DNA of 64,000 nucleotides from Methylobacterium gossipiicola (GTDB taxonomy: Bacteria > Pseudomonadota > Alphaproteobacteria > Rhizobiales > Beijerinckiaceae): contig NZ_FOPM01000006.1 in assembly GCF_900113485.1 (NCBI RefSeq), positions 1 to 64,000 of the forward strand, written 5' to 3'. Position 1 is the first letter of the stretch; each line of letters starts with the position of its first letter. A model generated the notes under the pieces. It ran no database searches. It was not told where the DNA came from and saw only the letters and a program-made list of their open reading frames with translations. The translations under genes and the position numbers were made by a program. Positions 52,987 to 62,481 of the stretch are shown here, piece by piece.

Positions 52987-54414
52987 TCAGCCGCCGAACA
53001 GGCGCTTGATGCCCGAGAGCAGGCCACCGGATTTACCCGCCTCCTCCCCTTCGGAGTCGGTCTTGCCGAGGCTGGGCTCGGGCAGTTCGGCCTTCGTCTC
53101 CGCCGGCGCGGAGGGTGCGGCCTGAACGAGGCCGAGGGCCGCCGTATCGGTGCTTTCGCGATCGATGAGGATGAAACCGCCGGTGTCGCGGTTTTCCGTA
53201 TAGGCATCCACCGGTACGGCGCGGTCGAGGGAGAGGACCACGTCGCCGATATCGTTGGCGACGAGGCGGGTCACCGGTTCGGCCTTCCCCGTCTCGGGGT
53301 CGATCCGGCTGCGGATGGCACTGACCACGGCGTTGACCGTCATGGTCCCGATCTTGGCGAGCAGCGTCGCCCCCTGGGCGAGTTCGGTCTCGGCCGCCCA
53401 GAACAGGCGCGCATCGAGGGTGTCGGTCACGCGGATCGGCGCGGTGGCGGCGGCGATGACGGAGCCACGCGAGGCATCGACCTCGTCGGCCAGCACCAGA
53501 GTCACCGATTGCCCCTCCACCGCGTGGGGCAGATCGCCATCGGCGGTGTAGATGCGCGCGATGGTGGAGGTGCGGCCCGACGGCGCGATGACGACGGCGT
53601 CACCCGGGGAGACCCGACCGCTGGCAATGAGGCCCGAGAACCCGCGGAAATCCGAGTTCGGCCGGTTGACCCACTGCACGGCCATGCGGAAGGGAGCGGC
53701 CTGCGCCTCGACGTGGACGGGCACCTCCTCGAGGTACTTGAGCAGGGGCGTGCCCGTGTACCAGGGAACGGCGGTACCCGGCAGCACGACGTTGTCGCCG
53801 TTCTTGGCCGAGAGCGGGATGGCCCGGACTTCCGTGAAGCCGAGGGGAGCCGCGAAGGCTTCGAACGCCTTCGTGATCGCCTCGAACTTGTCCTGCGACC
53901 AGCCCACGAGATCCATCTTGTTGATGGCCAAGGCCACGCGCTTGATGCCGAGGAGCGAGACGAGGAGCGCATGGCGCCGCGTCTGCCGGGTCAGGCCCTG
54001 GCGGGCATCCACCAGGATCACCGCCACGTCCGCCGTCGAGGCACCGGTGGCCATGTTGCGGGTGTATTGCTCGTGGCCGGGGGTGTCGGCGACGATGAAC
54101 GAGCGCTTATCGGTGGAGAAGAACCGGTAGGCGACGTCGATGGTGATGCCCTGCTCGCGCTCGGCCTGGAGGCCGTCCACGAGGAGCGCGAGGTCGATCT
54201 CGGCGCCCTGCGTGCCGTGCTTGCGCGAATCGCGCTGCAGGGCCGTCACCTGATCGTCGAAGATCTGCTTCGTATCGTGCAGGAGGCGACCGATGAGGGT
54301 CGACTTGCCGTCGTCCACGGAGCCGCAGGTGATGAAGCGCAGCACCTCCTTGCTCTGATGGGCGGCGAGGAAACTGTCGAAGCCGAAGGCGTCGGGCGAT
54401 TGATGGATGGTCAT
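52987..54414 (-). CDS. cysN: Sulfate adenylyltransferase large (GTPase) subunit
   Basis: The protein is 475 aa. GTPase motifs are CGSVDDGKSTLIGRLLHDTK (G1), VADTPGHEQYTRNMATGAST (G3) and AINKMDLVGW (G4), followed by EF-Tu-like domains. With CysD it makes adenosine 5'-phosphosulfate from ATP and sulfate, using GTP hydrolysis to drive the reaction. No APS kinase (CysC) domain is fused. The last ~40 residues (ETKAELPEPSLGKTDSEGEE, ending GIKRLFGG) are an acidic linker plus amphipathic tail beyond the conserved fold. It is one base downstream of the cysD stop. Confidence 0.95.
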   Translation of the reverse strand: MTIHQSPDAFGFDSFLAAHQSKEVLRFITCGSVDDGKSTLIGRLLHDTKQIFDDQVTALQRDSRKHGTQGAEIDLALLVDGLQAEREQGITIDVAYRFFSTDKRSFIVADTPGHEQYTRNMATGASTADVAVILVDARQGLTRQTRRHALLVSLLGIKRVALAINKMDLVGWSQDKFEAITKAFEAFAAPLGFTEVRAIPLSAKNGDNVVLPGTAVPWYTGTPLLKYLEEVPVHVEAQAAPFRMAVQWVNRPNSDFRGFSGLIASGRVSPGDAVVIAPSGRTSTIARIYTADGDLPHAVEGQSVTLVLADEVDASRGSVIAAATAPIRVTDTLDARLFWAAETELAQGATLLAKIGTMTVNAVVSAIRSRIDPETGKAEPVTRLVANDIGDVVLSLDRAVPVDAYTENRDTGGFILIDRESTDTAALGLVQAAPSAPAETKAELPEPSLGKTDSEGEEAGKSGGLLSGIKRLFGG

Positions 54415-54415
54415 C

Positions 54416-55345
54416 TTAGAAATAGCCCTCCTGCTTCTTGCGCTCCATGGCGCCGGCGCCGTCCTTGTCGATGACGCGGCCCTGACGCTCCGAGGTCCGG
54501 GCCGCCAGGGTCTCGCCGATGATTTCCGGCAGGGTCGCCGCGTCGCTCTCGACGGCGCCGGTCAGGGGATAGTCGCCGAGCGTCCGGAAGCGGACGGACA
54601 CGTCCTTCGGGGTCTCGCCCGGCTCCAGGGGCAGACGGGCGTCGTCGACCATGATGAGCTGGCCGTCGCGCTCCACCACGGGCCGCGGCTTGGCGAAGTA
54701 CAGCGGCACGATAGGGATGTTTTCCTGCTCGATGTAGAGCCAGACGTCGAGTTCGGTCCAGTTCGAGATCGGGAACACCCGCAGGGATTCGCCGCGCTTC
54801 TTGCGCAGGTTGTACAGGTGCCACGGCTCGGCGCGCTGGCGCTTGGGGTCCCACCGATGCTGGGCGGTGCGCAGGGAGAAGATCCGCTCCTTGGCGCGGC
54901 TCGCCTCCTCGTCGCGCCGGGCGCCCCCGAAGGCCGCGTCGAACTTGTGCTTGTCGAGGGCCTGGCGCAGGGCCTGGGTCTTCATCACATCGGTGTGGAC
55001 TTCCGAGCCGTGGCTGATCGGCCCGATGCCGCGCGCCAGCCCGTCCTGATTCGTGTGCACGATGAGGTCGAGGCCGAGCTCCTTGGCCCGGGCATCGCGG
55101 AACGCGATCATCTCCCTGAACTTCCACGTCGTATCGATGTGCATCAGGGGGAACGGCAACCGGCCGGGCGCGAACGCCTTCAGAGCCAGGTGCAGCAGCA
55201 CCGACGAATCCTTGCCGATGGAATACAGCATCACCGGGTTCTCCGTCTCGGCGACGGTCTCCCGCAGGATGTGGATGCTCTCCGCCTCAAGGCGCTGGAG
55301 ATGGGTAAGGCGCTCGGCGCGCGTGGCTGCGAGGGCGGCGCTCAT
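54416..55345 (-). CDS. cysD: Sulfate adenylyltransferase small subunit
   Basis: The protein is 309 aa from [20 protein letters not shown]. The PP-loop ATP pyrophosphatase motif is [20 protein letters not shown]; the C-terminal [16 protein letters not shown] and ending RKKQEGYF are diagnostic. It adenylylates sulfate together with CysN. The ATG overlaps the cysH TGA (ATGA) and the stop is one base before cysN, so cysH-cysD-cysN form one operon. Confidence 0.95.
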   Translation of the reverse strand: MSAALAATRAERLTHLQRLEAESIHILRETVAETENPVMLYSIGKDSSVLLHLALKAFAPGRLPFPLMHIDTTWKFREMIAFRDARAKELGLDLIVHTNQDGLARGIGPISHGSEVHTDVMKTQALRQALDKHKFDAAFGGARRDEEASRAKERIFSLRTAQHRWDPKRQRAEPWHLYNLRKKRGESLRVFPISNWTELDVWLYIEQENIPIVPLYFAKPRPVVERDGQLIMVDDARLPLEPGETPKDVSVRFRTLGDYPLTGAVESDAATLPEIIGETLAARTSERQGRVIDKDGAGAMERKKQEGYF

Positions 55346-56139
55346 CGGGCCATCTCCGGGGACAGGTTGCGGTTGGGGGTTTCGAACGCGGCCGGCTCCT
55401 GACCGGGCTGAACGTCCGCCTCGGGCGTGTGAATGTGCAAGCCGCACTCCTTCTTCGATGCCTGCTCCCACCACCAGCGGCCCGCCCGCTCGTCCTCACC
55501 GACCTTGATGGCGCGGGTGCAGGGAGCGCAGCCGATGGAGGGAAATCCGCGATCGTGCAGAACGTTGTAGGGGATGTAGTTGTCGGCGACGAACCGATCG
55601 ACGTCCGCCCGGCTCCAATCGGCCAGGGGATTGATCTTGATGAGACCGCGCGCCGCGTCGGCCTCGGCCAGGGGGGTGTCGGCCCGGTTGGCCGATTGCC
55701 CGGAGCGCAGGCCCGTCAGCCAGCCGGCGGCGCCTTCCAGGGCTCGGCCGAGGGGCTCGACCTTGCGGAAGCCGCAGCAGGCCTGCCGGGCCGCGACGGA
55801 CTGGCGGAAACCGTTGATGCCCTCCTCCCGCACGAACCGCTCCTCGGCCTCACGCTCGGGCGCGTAGGCGCGGATGCGGATGCCGTAGGCCGACTCGGTC
55901 TCGGTCCAGGTGTCGTAGGTCTCGGGATAGAGCCGGCCCGTGTCGAGGGTGACGATCTCGGTGCGCCCCTTCGCCATGGCGAGGGCGTGCGTCAGGGCCT
56001 GATCCTCGATGCCGAGGCTCGTGGTGAAGACGAGGCGACCGGGCACGGCGGCCTCGATCAGGGCGACGCGGCCCTTGAGGTCGAGGCCCGCCATGCGAGC
56101 GGCGAGGTCGCGCGCCGCGTGTTCCAGTTGTGAGCTCAT
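55342..56139 (-). CDS. cysH: Phosphoadenylyl/adenylyl-sulfate reductase
   Basis: The protein is 265 aa from [22 protein letters not shown]-loop-related start [20 protein letters not shown]; the paired cysteines [14 protein letters not shown] and [13 protein letters not shown] bind a [4Fe-4S] cluster, the mark of APS-using (assimilatory) reductases; ECGLH holds the catalytic C-terminal Cys. It reduces APS (or PAPS) to sulfite with thioredoxin. The Cys pairs and absence of a cysC gene argue for APS as substrate. It is first in the cysHDN operon. Confidence 0.93.
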   Translation of the reverse strand: MSSQLEHAARDLAARMAGLDLKGRVALIEAAVPGRLVFTTSLGIEDQALTHALAMAKGRTEIVTLDTGRLYPETYDTWTETESAYGIRIRAYAPEREAEERFVREEGINGFRQSVAARQACCGFRKVEPLGRALEGAAGWLTGLRSGQSANRADTPLAEADAARGLIKINPLADWSRADVDRFVADNYIPYNVLHDRGFPSIGCAPCTRAIKVGEDERAGRWWWEQASKKECGLHIHTPEADVQPGQEPAAFETPNRNLSPEMAR

Positions 56140-56367
56140 GACGATGTTCGGAATGTCCGCTTGTCTGATCCCTGAGATGTTCGCTATAACGAACGCTGTC
56201 AAGGCATCGCCGCCTCTGAGCCGGGGATCCGGCCCCCGTGGGCGGCGCGATCGGGCAACGGCCCGGTCCCGGGATCGGTTGCCTGACGGAGAAAGATCCT
56301 TCTCATACGACCGGCGCGCCGTGCTCACCCGCACCCGCTGCCGCTCGCGAACCGACACGAGGCGACC
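56140..56367. promoter_or_regulatory. Divergent promoter region, cysH/Lrp
   Basis: This 228 bp lies between the divergent cysH and Lrp-type regulator starts. It contains the AT-rich TCGCTATAACGAACG around 56178-56192, a plausible promoter or regulator site. The Lrp-type protein may act here. Confidence 0.45.
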
Positions 56368-56874
56368 TTGGATGCCATCGATCTGAAGATCCTCGGGCTG
56401 CTGCAGCAGGACGCCACCCTGTCCATCGCCACCATCGGCGAGCGGGTCGGCCTGTCGCAGACGCCCTGCTGGAAGCGCATTCAGCGCCTGGAGGCGGACG
56501 GGGTCATCGACCGGCGCGTCGCCGTGCTCGATCCGGTGAAACTCGGCCTCGGCCTCACGGTGTTCGTCTCCATCGAAACGGCGGATCACTCCCGCGAATG
56601 GCTGGAGCGCTTCGCCGAGACCGTCTCGGCCATGCCCGAGGTGCTGGAATTCTACCGCATGGCCGGGGATGTGGATTACATGCTGCGCGTCGTCGTGGCC
56701 GATATGCGGGCTTACGACACCTTCTATAAGCACCTCATTGCGACGCTGCCGTTGAAGAACGTCACCTCGCGCTTCGCCATGGAGAAGGTGAAGTCTACCA
56801 CCGCCCTGCCCCTGCCGGCTCCGCCGACCAGCGGGCGCTTCGTCCCGACCCTTTCGGTGGTCGCGGGCGAATAA
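56368..56874 (+). CDS. Lrp/AsnC-family transcriptional regulator
   Basis: The protein is 168 aa, starting at TTG 56368 with GAGG about 7 nt upstream. The N-terminal winged helix is AIDLKILGLLQQDATLSIAT followed by GERVGLSQTPCWKRIQRLEA. The C-terminal RAM ligand-binding domain includes VFVSIETADHSREWLERF and MPEVLEFYRMAGDVDYMLRV. It sits between cysH and cysJ, so it probably controls sulfur assimilation, perhaps in response to cysteine, as DecR/CuyR-type relatives do; the specificity is inferred from position. Confidence 0.88.
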   Translation: MDAIDLKILGLLQQDATLSIATIGERVGLSQTPCWKRIQRLEADGVIDRRVAVLDPVKLGLGLTVFVSIETADHSREWLERFAETVSAMPEVLEFYRMAGDVDYMLRVVVADMRAYDTFYKHLIATLPLKNVTSRFAMEKVKSTTALPLPAPPTSGRFVPTLSVVAGE

Positions 56875-56984
56875 GGCATAAGAATAATCTTCTGTTTTGC
56901 GGCGCACCCGCAGGCAGCTCCTTCTACGGTGGCGGCGTTCTGTAAAACGGACATTCCGTTAACCAGGCGGTCACTCAGGACGAC

Positions 56985-58763
56985 ATGGCTTTGGCAATGG
57001 CACGACACGCGATCCTTCCCCGCACGGCCCCGTTCGAAGACAAGGAACGGGCGAGCCTCGACGCCGTCCTCGGCGCCGCGACCCCGATCCAACGGGCCTG
57101 GCTCGCGGGCTTCCTCGCCGGCCTCGACGCCGCCGGTGGACAACCCGCCGCCGCCCCGGCCGCGCCCCCGAAGGCGGCCGAGCCCCTGACGATCCTCTTC
57201 GCGAGCGAATCCGGCAACTCCGAGAAACTCGCCAGTGACGTGGCCAAGCTCGCGCGCAAGAACGGCTTCAAGCCGAAGGTCGTCGATTTCTTCGACCTCG
57301 ACGTGGCGAGCCTCGCCAAGGAGAAGCGTGTCGTGGCCATCGCCGCCACCTGGGGCGAGGGCGAGCCCCCGGCCCGGGCGACGCGGGCCTATGGCGAACT
57401 CATGGGCGATGGCGCGCCGCGCCTCGACGGTATCGAGTTCGCCGTCCTGTCCCTGGGAGATACCTCCTATGCGGAATTCTGCGCCATCGGAAAGGCGCTG
57501 GACGCCCGCTTCGAGGCCCTCGGCGCCAAGCGTGCCTTCGAGCGGGCCGACCTCGACCTCGATTTTGACAAGCCGGCCGCCGAGTGGATCAAGAACACCC
57601 TCAAGGCCCTGACCCCGGCCAGCACCGACAACGTCGTGGCCGTGGACTTCGCGGCCCGCGCCGTCGAGGACGACGAGGACGACGAGCCCAGCCGTGAGCC
57701 GAAGGTGGTCGAGGTCGTCGATCACGTGAACCTGAACTCGTCCCGTTCCGACAAGGAGACGATCCACCTCGCCCTCGAATTCGAGGACGGCGCGCCGGCC
57801 TACGAGCCGGGCGACGCCCTCGAGATCTACCCTGAGAACGATCCGGCCCTCGTGGACGAGATCCTGGCCGCCACGGGCCTCACCGGCGACGACGCCCTGC
57901 GTCAGGCCCTGCTGGCGGAACGCGACATCACCACCCTGTCGGCGACCACGGTGGAGCGATTCGCCAAGGCCACCGGCCATGCCGACGCCCAGAAACTCAT
58001 CGACAGCGGTGAGGCCAAGGCCTGGATCGAGGGGCGCCACCTCATCGACCTCATCCAGAGCTTCCCCGCCACCGTCACGGCCGATCACCTCAACACCATC
58101 ACTCGGCCTCTGCCGCCCCGCGCCTATTCCATCGCCTCATCGCGCAAGGAAGTCGGCGACGAGGTCCACCTCGTCATCGCGGCCGTGCGCTACGAGACCC
58201 ATGGCCGGGCCCGCTCCGGCGTCGCCTCCACGCATGTGGCCGACCGGGTGAAGAACGGCGCCAAGCTGCGGGTGAAGCTGAAGCCCAACCGCCATTTCCG
58301 CCTGCCGCAGGACCCGGCCACGGACATCATCATGGTTGGCCCTGGCACCGGCGTCGCGCCGTTCCGCGCCTTCGTTCAGGAGCGCCGCGCCGTCGAGGCT
58401 CCGGGCCGTTCCTGGCTGTTCTTCGGCGACCGTCACTTCACCCACGACTTCCTGTACCAGCTCGAATGGCAGGACGCCCTGGAAGACGGCTCGCTGACGA
58501 AGATCGACGTCGCCTTCTCGCGCGACCAGCCCGAGAAGATCTACGTGCAGGACCGGATCGATCACCACGCCCGCGAACTTGTGGCGTGGCTCGACGGCGG
58601 CGCTCATTTCTACGTCTGCGGCGATGCCAACCGGATGGCCAAGGACGTGCGCAACGCCGTCGTGCGCGCCTATCAGACCGCGAAGGCGCTCAGCCCGGCC
58701 GATGCCGAGGCGGCGGTCGCGGCCCTGGAGCGCGCCCACCTCTACCAGCAGGACGTTTACTAG
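56985..58763 (+). CDS. cysJ: Sulfite reductase [NADPH] flavoprotein
   Basis: The protein is 592 aa. An N-terminal linker (about 1-65) precedes the FMN flavodoxin domain (TILFASESGNSEKLASDVAK, TWGEGEPPARATRAYGELM). The FAD domain has RAYSIASSRKEVGDEVHLVI, and the NADPH domain has IIMVGPGTGVAPFRAFVQER and FYVCGDANRMAKDVRNAV, ending YQQDVY. It passes electrons from NADPH through FAD and FMN to CysI. It is 110 bp after the regulator and 90 bp before cysI. Confidence 0.94.
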   Translation: MALAMARHAILPRTAPFEDKERASLDAVLGAATPIQRAWLAGFLAGLDAAGGQPAAAPAAPPKAAEPLTILFASESGNSEKLASDVAKLARKNGFKPKVVDFFDLDVASLAKEKRVVAIAATWGEGEPPARATRAYGELMGDGAPRLDGIEFAVLSLGDTSYAEFCAIGKALDARFEALGAKRAFERADLDLDFDKPAAEWIKNTLKALTPASTDNVVAVDFAARAVEDDEDDEPSREPKVVEVVDHVNLNSSRSDKETIHLALEFEDGAPAYEPGDALEIYPENDPALVDEILAATGLTGDDALRQALLAERDITTLSATTVERFAKATGHADAQKLIDSGEAKAWIEGRHLIDLIQSFPATVTADHLNTITRPLPPRAYSIASSRKEVGDEVHLVIAAVRYETHGRARSGVASTHVADRVKNGAKLRVKLKPNRHFRLPQDPATDIIMVGPGTGVAPFRAFVQERRAVEAPGRSWLFFGDRHFTHDFLYQLEWQDALEDGSLTKIDVAFSRDQPEKIYVQDRIDHHARELVAWLDGGAHFYVCGDANRMAKDVRNAVVRAYQTAKALSPADAEAAVAALERAHLYQQDVY

Positions 58764-58770
58764 GACGAGA

Positions 58771-58797
58771 GCCGAAAGCCCCTCCCCCGCGCTGCGG
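58771..58797 (+). promoter_or_regulatory. Hairpin between cysJ and cysI
   Basis: A GC-rich inverted repeat (CCCCTCCCCCGC-GCT-GCGGGGAGGG, approximate) lies directly after the cysJ stop. Without a U-tract it is more likely an mRNA-stability or partial-attenuation element that lets transcription continue into cysI than a full terminator. Confidence 0.4.
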
Positions 58798-58853
58798 GGA
58801 GGGACGCGCCCCCGAGCGCACAGCATTCGATTTGAAAAGACCGGAATCCCGCC

Positions 58854-60650
58854 ATGGCCGAGCAGACCCCGCCCCGCACCTACGAGACCCCGCCGACGGA
58901 GCGCCCGATCACCGAGGCGGAAGCCGCCCGGTCGGCCGGCCTCGCCCATAACGAGCACCTCAAGATCGCCTCGGGCTACCTGCGCGGAACGCTCGCCGAC
59001 GGCCTCCTGAAGCACGCCACGGGCGCCATCTCGGAGGATGACGGCCAGCTCGTGAAGTTCCACGGCATGTACATGCAGGACGACCGCGACATCCGCGCGG
59101 AGCGTACGAAGAAAAAGCTCGAGAAGGCGTTCAGCTTCATGATCCGCCTGCGCATCGCCGGCGGCGTCGTCACCCCGAAGCAGTGGCTGGCGCTGGATAA
59201 GATCGCCACCACGTATGCCGGCGGGGCGCTCCGGGCGACGACGCGCCAGACCTTCCAGTACCACGGCGTCATCAAGTCGAACCTCAAGCGCACGATGGCG
59301 GCCATCGACGCGACGCTCCTCGACACCATCGCGGCCTGCGGCGACGTCAACCGCAACGTAATGGCGGCGACGAATCCGGCGCAGGTCGGCGCCCACAAGG
59401 CCGCCTACCAGCTCGGCAAGGACATCTCGGATTCCCTGCTGCCGAAGACGAGCGCCTGGCGCGAGATCTGGCTCGACGGCGAGCGCGTGGTCGGCGGTGA
59501 GGAGGAGGCCGAGGTCGAGCCCGTCTATGGCAAGACCTACCTGCCGCGGAAGTTCAAGACCGTCATCGCCGTGCCGCCCTCGAACGAGGTCGACATCTTC
59601 GCCCACGACCTCGGCTTCATCGCCATCCTGGACGACAAGAACGAGGTCACGGGCTGGAACGTCACCGTGGGCGGCGGCATGGGCATGACCCATGGCGAGA
59701 CCGATACGTTCCCGCGCACGGCCGACGTCATGTGCTTCGTTGAGCCCGAAGACGCCTTGAAGACGGCGGAAGCCGTGATGACGGTGCAGCGCGACTGGGG
59801 CAACCGCAAGGTGCGCAAGAACGCCCGCCTGAAATACACCATCGAGCGCTACGGTCTGGCCGCCTTCCGGGCCGAGGTCGAGAAGCGCGTCGGCAAGCCG
59901 CTGGCCGATCCGAAGCCGTTCACCTTCACCAACAACGGGGACCGCTACGGCTGGACCGAGGGCGACGACGGCCGCCACCACCTCACCCTCTACATTCCGT
60001 CCGGCCGGATCAAGGACATCGACGGCGGCCCCCAACTGCTCACGGGCCTGCGCAGAATCGCCGAGATCCACGAGGGCGATTTCCGCCTCACCGGCAACCA
60101 GAACGTCATCATCGCCAACGTCCCGGCGGAGAAGCGCGCCGAGATCGAGGCGCTGGTCGATCAGTACGGCCTCCAGAAGGGTGCCAGCGCCCTGCGACGC
60201 AACTCCATGGCCTGTGTCGCCCTGCCGACCTGCGGCCTCGCCCTGGCCGAAAGCGAGCGCTACCTTCCGGATCTGATGACCGAACTGGAGACGAGCCTCG
60301 CGTCGCACGGGCTTCAGGACGACGAGATCACCATCCGGATGACCGGCTGCCCCAACGGCTGCGCCCGCCCCTACATCGCCGAGATCGGCCTCGTCGGTCG
60401 CGGGCCGGAACGTTACCACCTCTACCTCGGCGCCGCCTTCGACGGCTCGCGCCTCGGCAAGCTCTACGGCGAGGACGTGACCGCCTCCGAGATCAAGACG
60501 ATCCTCGATCCACTGTTCGCCGCCTATGCCAAGAACAAGCAGCCCGGTGAGCGGTTCGGCGATTACCTCATCCGCGATGGCTACGTGACGAAGACGATCA
60601 ACGGCCCGGATTTCCACGACAAGATCGGGCCGCTGAAGAGCGCGGCCTAA
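58854..60650 (+). CDS. cysI: Sulfite reductase hemoprotein (siroheme)
   Basis: The protein is 598 aa. It reduces sulfite to sulfide with six electrons from CysJ. The N-terminal repeat includes RTTRQTFQYHGVIKSNLKRT (siroheme-side Arg residues). The [4Fe-4S]-siroheme cysteines are in ACVALPTCGLALAESER (C-x5-C) and RMTGCPNGCARPYIAEIGLV (C-x3-C). The length is slightly above E. coli CysI (570 aa). The nitrite reductase alternative is unlikely given the cysJ neighbour. It is the last gene before a strong terminator. Confidence 0.94.
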   Translation: MAEQTPPRTYETPPTERPITEAEAARSAGLAHNEHLKIASGYLRGTLADGLLKHATGAISEDDGQLVKFHGMYMQDDRDIRAERTKKKLEKAFSFMIRLRIAGGVVTPKQWLALDKIATTYAGGALRATTRQTFQYHGVIKSNLKRTMAAIDATLLDTIAACGDVNRNVMAATNPAQVGAHKAAYQLGKDISDSLLPKTSAWREIWLDGERVVGGEEEAEVEPVYGKTYLPRKFKTVIAVPPSNEVDIFAHDLGFIAILDDKNEVTGWNVTVGGGMGMTHGETDTFPRTADVMCFVEPEDALKTAEAVMTVQRDWGNRKVRKNARLKYTIERYGLAAFRAEVEKRVGKPLADPKPFTFTNNGDRYGWTEGDDGRHHLTLYIPSGRIKDIDGGPQLLTGLRRIAEIHEGDFRLTGNQNVIIANVPAEKRAEIEALVDQYGLQKGASALRRNSMACVALPTCGLALAESERYLPDLMTELETSLASHGLQDDEITIRMTGCPNGCARPYIAEIGLVGRGPERYHLYLGAAFDGSRLGKLYGEDVTASEIKTILDPLFAAYAKNKQPGERFGDYLIRDGYVTKTINGPDFHDKIGPLKSAA

Positions 60651-60654
60651 GCCC

Positions 60655-60692
60655 GCGAACGCCGGGACGGGAATCCCCGACCCGGCGTTCGC
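60655..60692 (+). terminator. cysI terminator
   Basis: GCGAACGCCGGG (60655-60666) pairs perfectly with CCCGGCGTTCGC (60681-60692) around a 14-nt loop, followed by TCCTTACGG, 5 bp after the cysI stop. It is a strong intrinsic hairpin. Confidence 0.75.
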
Positions 60693-60792
60693 TCCTTACG
60701 GCTAAGCTTCTCCAGGATTTGAGAAATTTAGACCCGCCGTGAACCGTTGCGGTTGATCGTCGTTGACAGGTCAGACAACGCGAGAGGCGTCC

Positions 60793-60990
60793 ATGGCCAG
60801 TCACGAGATCCTGAACTTCTTCGAGCATCGTCGCGACGGCGCCTGGGTCTGCGTCAAGCCGTTCACGCTCACCACGAAATCCAGCAGCGTCGACATCCGC
60901 CAGGGGATGCGCTTCGATTATGGCAAGCGCATCGGCGGCGTGGATCTGGCCGAATACTTGGAGCAGCTCGGCTGCCAATTCGGCTCATAA
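60793..60990 (+). CDS. Small hypothetical protein
   Basis: The protein is 65 aa from MASHEILNFFEHRRDGAWVC. It is compact alpha/beta with a probable beta-rich middle (VKPFTLTTKSSSVDIRQGMR) and a C-terminal helix (GVDLAEYLEQLG). No signal peptide or recognised family is present. Codon bias supports coding. It lies between the cysI terminator and the TetR gene. Confidence 0.6.
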   Translation: MASHEILNFFEHRRDGAWVCVKPFTLTTKSSSVDIRQGMRFDYGKRIGGVDLAEYLEQLGCQFGS

Positions 60991-61069
60991 GGCACACACC
61001 CGACACTTCGTGGGTCCGGAGTCGCGTTGGCCTTTGACCTCGCCCGGAGCGCCGCCTAGCGTGACCGCC

Positions 61070-61711
61070 ATGACGAGCGCCGCGGTTCCCATGACGCCCC
61101 TTCCGGAGACGGATATCGTTCCGGAAGAGTCCGGCCCCACCACTCGTTGCCGCATTCTCGAAACCGCCGAGGCGGCCTTTCGTGAGATCGGCTATCAGAA
61201 GACCACCGTGGCCGATATCGCCCGGTCGCTGCGGATGAGCCCGGCCAACGTCTATCGGTTCTTCGAGTCGAAGAAGGCGATCCACGAGGCGGTGATTCAG
61301 CGTCTCATGGGCGAGACCGAGCAGAGTGTTGCCCTCGCCGTCGAGAATGCCGGCGCGGGCGCCGCCGATCGGATCGGAGCGGTGATCCGAGCCCTGCACC
61401 GGACCTGCGCCGAGCGCTGCGAAGCCAATCCGCGCATGCAGGAGATGGTGGCAGCCGCCGTTTCCGAAAGCTGGGATGTGTGTGCCCAGCATATCGAGCG
61501 GGTCGCCATCGTGTTCGAGACCCTGGTTCGGGAGGGTGTCGCCACGGGCGAGTTCAACGTCGACGATCCAAAGCTCGCCGCCGCCTGTCTCCACACCGCC
61601 GTCGTGCGCTATTGCCACCCGACCCTGGTGAGCCAGTATCCGGATGCCGGCATCCCCCCCCTGGAGGCGATGATCGCGTTTCTGCTGAAGGGCCTGCGCG
61701 GCGTCCCGTGA
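61070..61711 (+). CDS. TetR-family transcriptional regulator
   Basis: The protein is 213 aa from MTSAAVPMTPLPETDIVPEE. The N-terminal helix-turn-helix is RCRILETAEAAFREIGYQKT followed by TVADIARSLRMSPANVYRFF. The C-terminal ~140 residues are the helical effector-binding domain (ALHRTCAERCEANPRMQEMV) with no clear ligand class. An in-frame GTG lies three codons upstream (61061). It is convergent with pyrF and has no obvious target gene besides itself. Confidence 0.87.
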   Translation: MTSAAVPMTPLPETDIVPEESGPTTRCRILETAEAAFREIGYQKTTVADIARSLRMSPANVYRFFESKKAIHEAVIQRLMGETEQSVALAVENAGAGAADRIGAVIRALHRTCAERCEANPRMQEMVAAAVSESWDVCAQHIERVAIVFETLVREGVATGEFNVDDPKLAAACLHTAVVRYCHPTLVSQYPDAGIPPLEAMIAFLLKGLRGVP

Positions 61712-61717
61712 GGGGGC

Positions 61718-62413
61718 TCAGGCCATCTCGGCGACGATGGCGTGGGCCACGGCGCGGGGATCGGCCGCCCCGGTGATGGGACGCCCGACCACGACGTGAT
61801 CGATCCCGGCTCGCCGCGCCTCGCCGGGCGTCATCACCCGCTTTTGGTCGCCGAGGGCGCTGCCGGCGGGACGAATGCCCGGGGTGACGATGAGGCGGTC
61901 CGGCCCGATCACGCCGCGAACCGATTCGGCTTCGACGGCGCTGCAGACGATGCCGTCGATGCCGGCCTCCGCCGCCTGGCGGGCACGCTGGGCCACGAGA
62001 TCGGGAACGGACAGGGCGTAGCCGGCGTCGCGCGCGTCCGCCGCGTCGTAGGAGGTCAGCACCGTCACGGCCAGGATCTGGAGGCCGCCGGTCCCCCGCC
62101 CCCGCACGGCCGCCCGCATGGTCTGGGGATAGGCGTGCACCGTGAGGAACGTGGGCCCGAGATCGGCGAGCGCCCGGACCCCCTCCTCCACGGTGTTGCC
62201 GATATCGTGGAGCTTGAGATCGAGGAACACCTTGAGGCCGGCGGCGGCCAGACGCGGCACGAGGGCGAGGCCGCCCGCGTAGGCGAGGCGATAGCCGATC
62301 TTGTAGAAGGTCGCCGCGTCGCCGATGCGCTCCACCAGACCTTCCGCCTCCGCCACCGTCGCGACGTCGAGGGCGACGATGAGGCGGTCGCGCGGATCGG
62401 TGAGGGCGGGCAT
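61718..62413 (-). CDS. pyrF: Orotidine 5'-phosphate decarboxylase
   Basis: The protein is 231 aa from [20 protein letters not shown]. It decarboxylates OMP to UMP, the last step of pyrimidine synthesis. Type 1 signatures are [20 protein letters not shown], with the catalytic Asp-x-Lys-x-x-Asp, and [20 protein letters not shown] with [13 protein letters not shown] (phosphate-binding). The length is typical. It is transcribed leftward in the same direction as the glycosylase gene, 68 bp apart. Confidence 0.95.
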   Translation of the reverse strand: MPALTDPRDRLIVALDVATVAEAEGLVERIGDAATFYKIGYRLAYAGGLALVPRLAAAGLKVFLDLKLHDIGNTVEEGVRALADLGPTFLTVHAYPQTMRAAVRGRGTGGLQILAVTVLTSYDAADARDAGYALSVPDLVAQRARQAAEAGIDGIVCSAVEAESVRGVIGPDRLIVTPGIRPAGSALGDQKRVMTPGEARRAGIDHVVVGRPITGAADPRAVAHAIVAEMA

Positions 62414-62481
62414 GGGCGGCTCCTTGGCGGCGCTGGACCGGGCGGCCATCCCGCGTCCGGGCGGCCGTGTCAACGCGAGGA

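Noticed and set aside
58137..60617. 826-aa open frame antisense to cysJ-cysI
   Set aside because: It lies entirely opposite two well-supported genes; open antisense frames this long are expected at high GC. The product has no domain.
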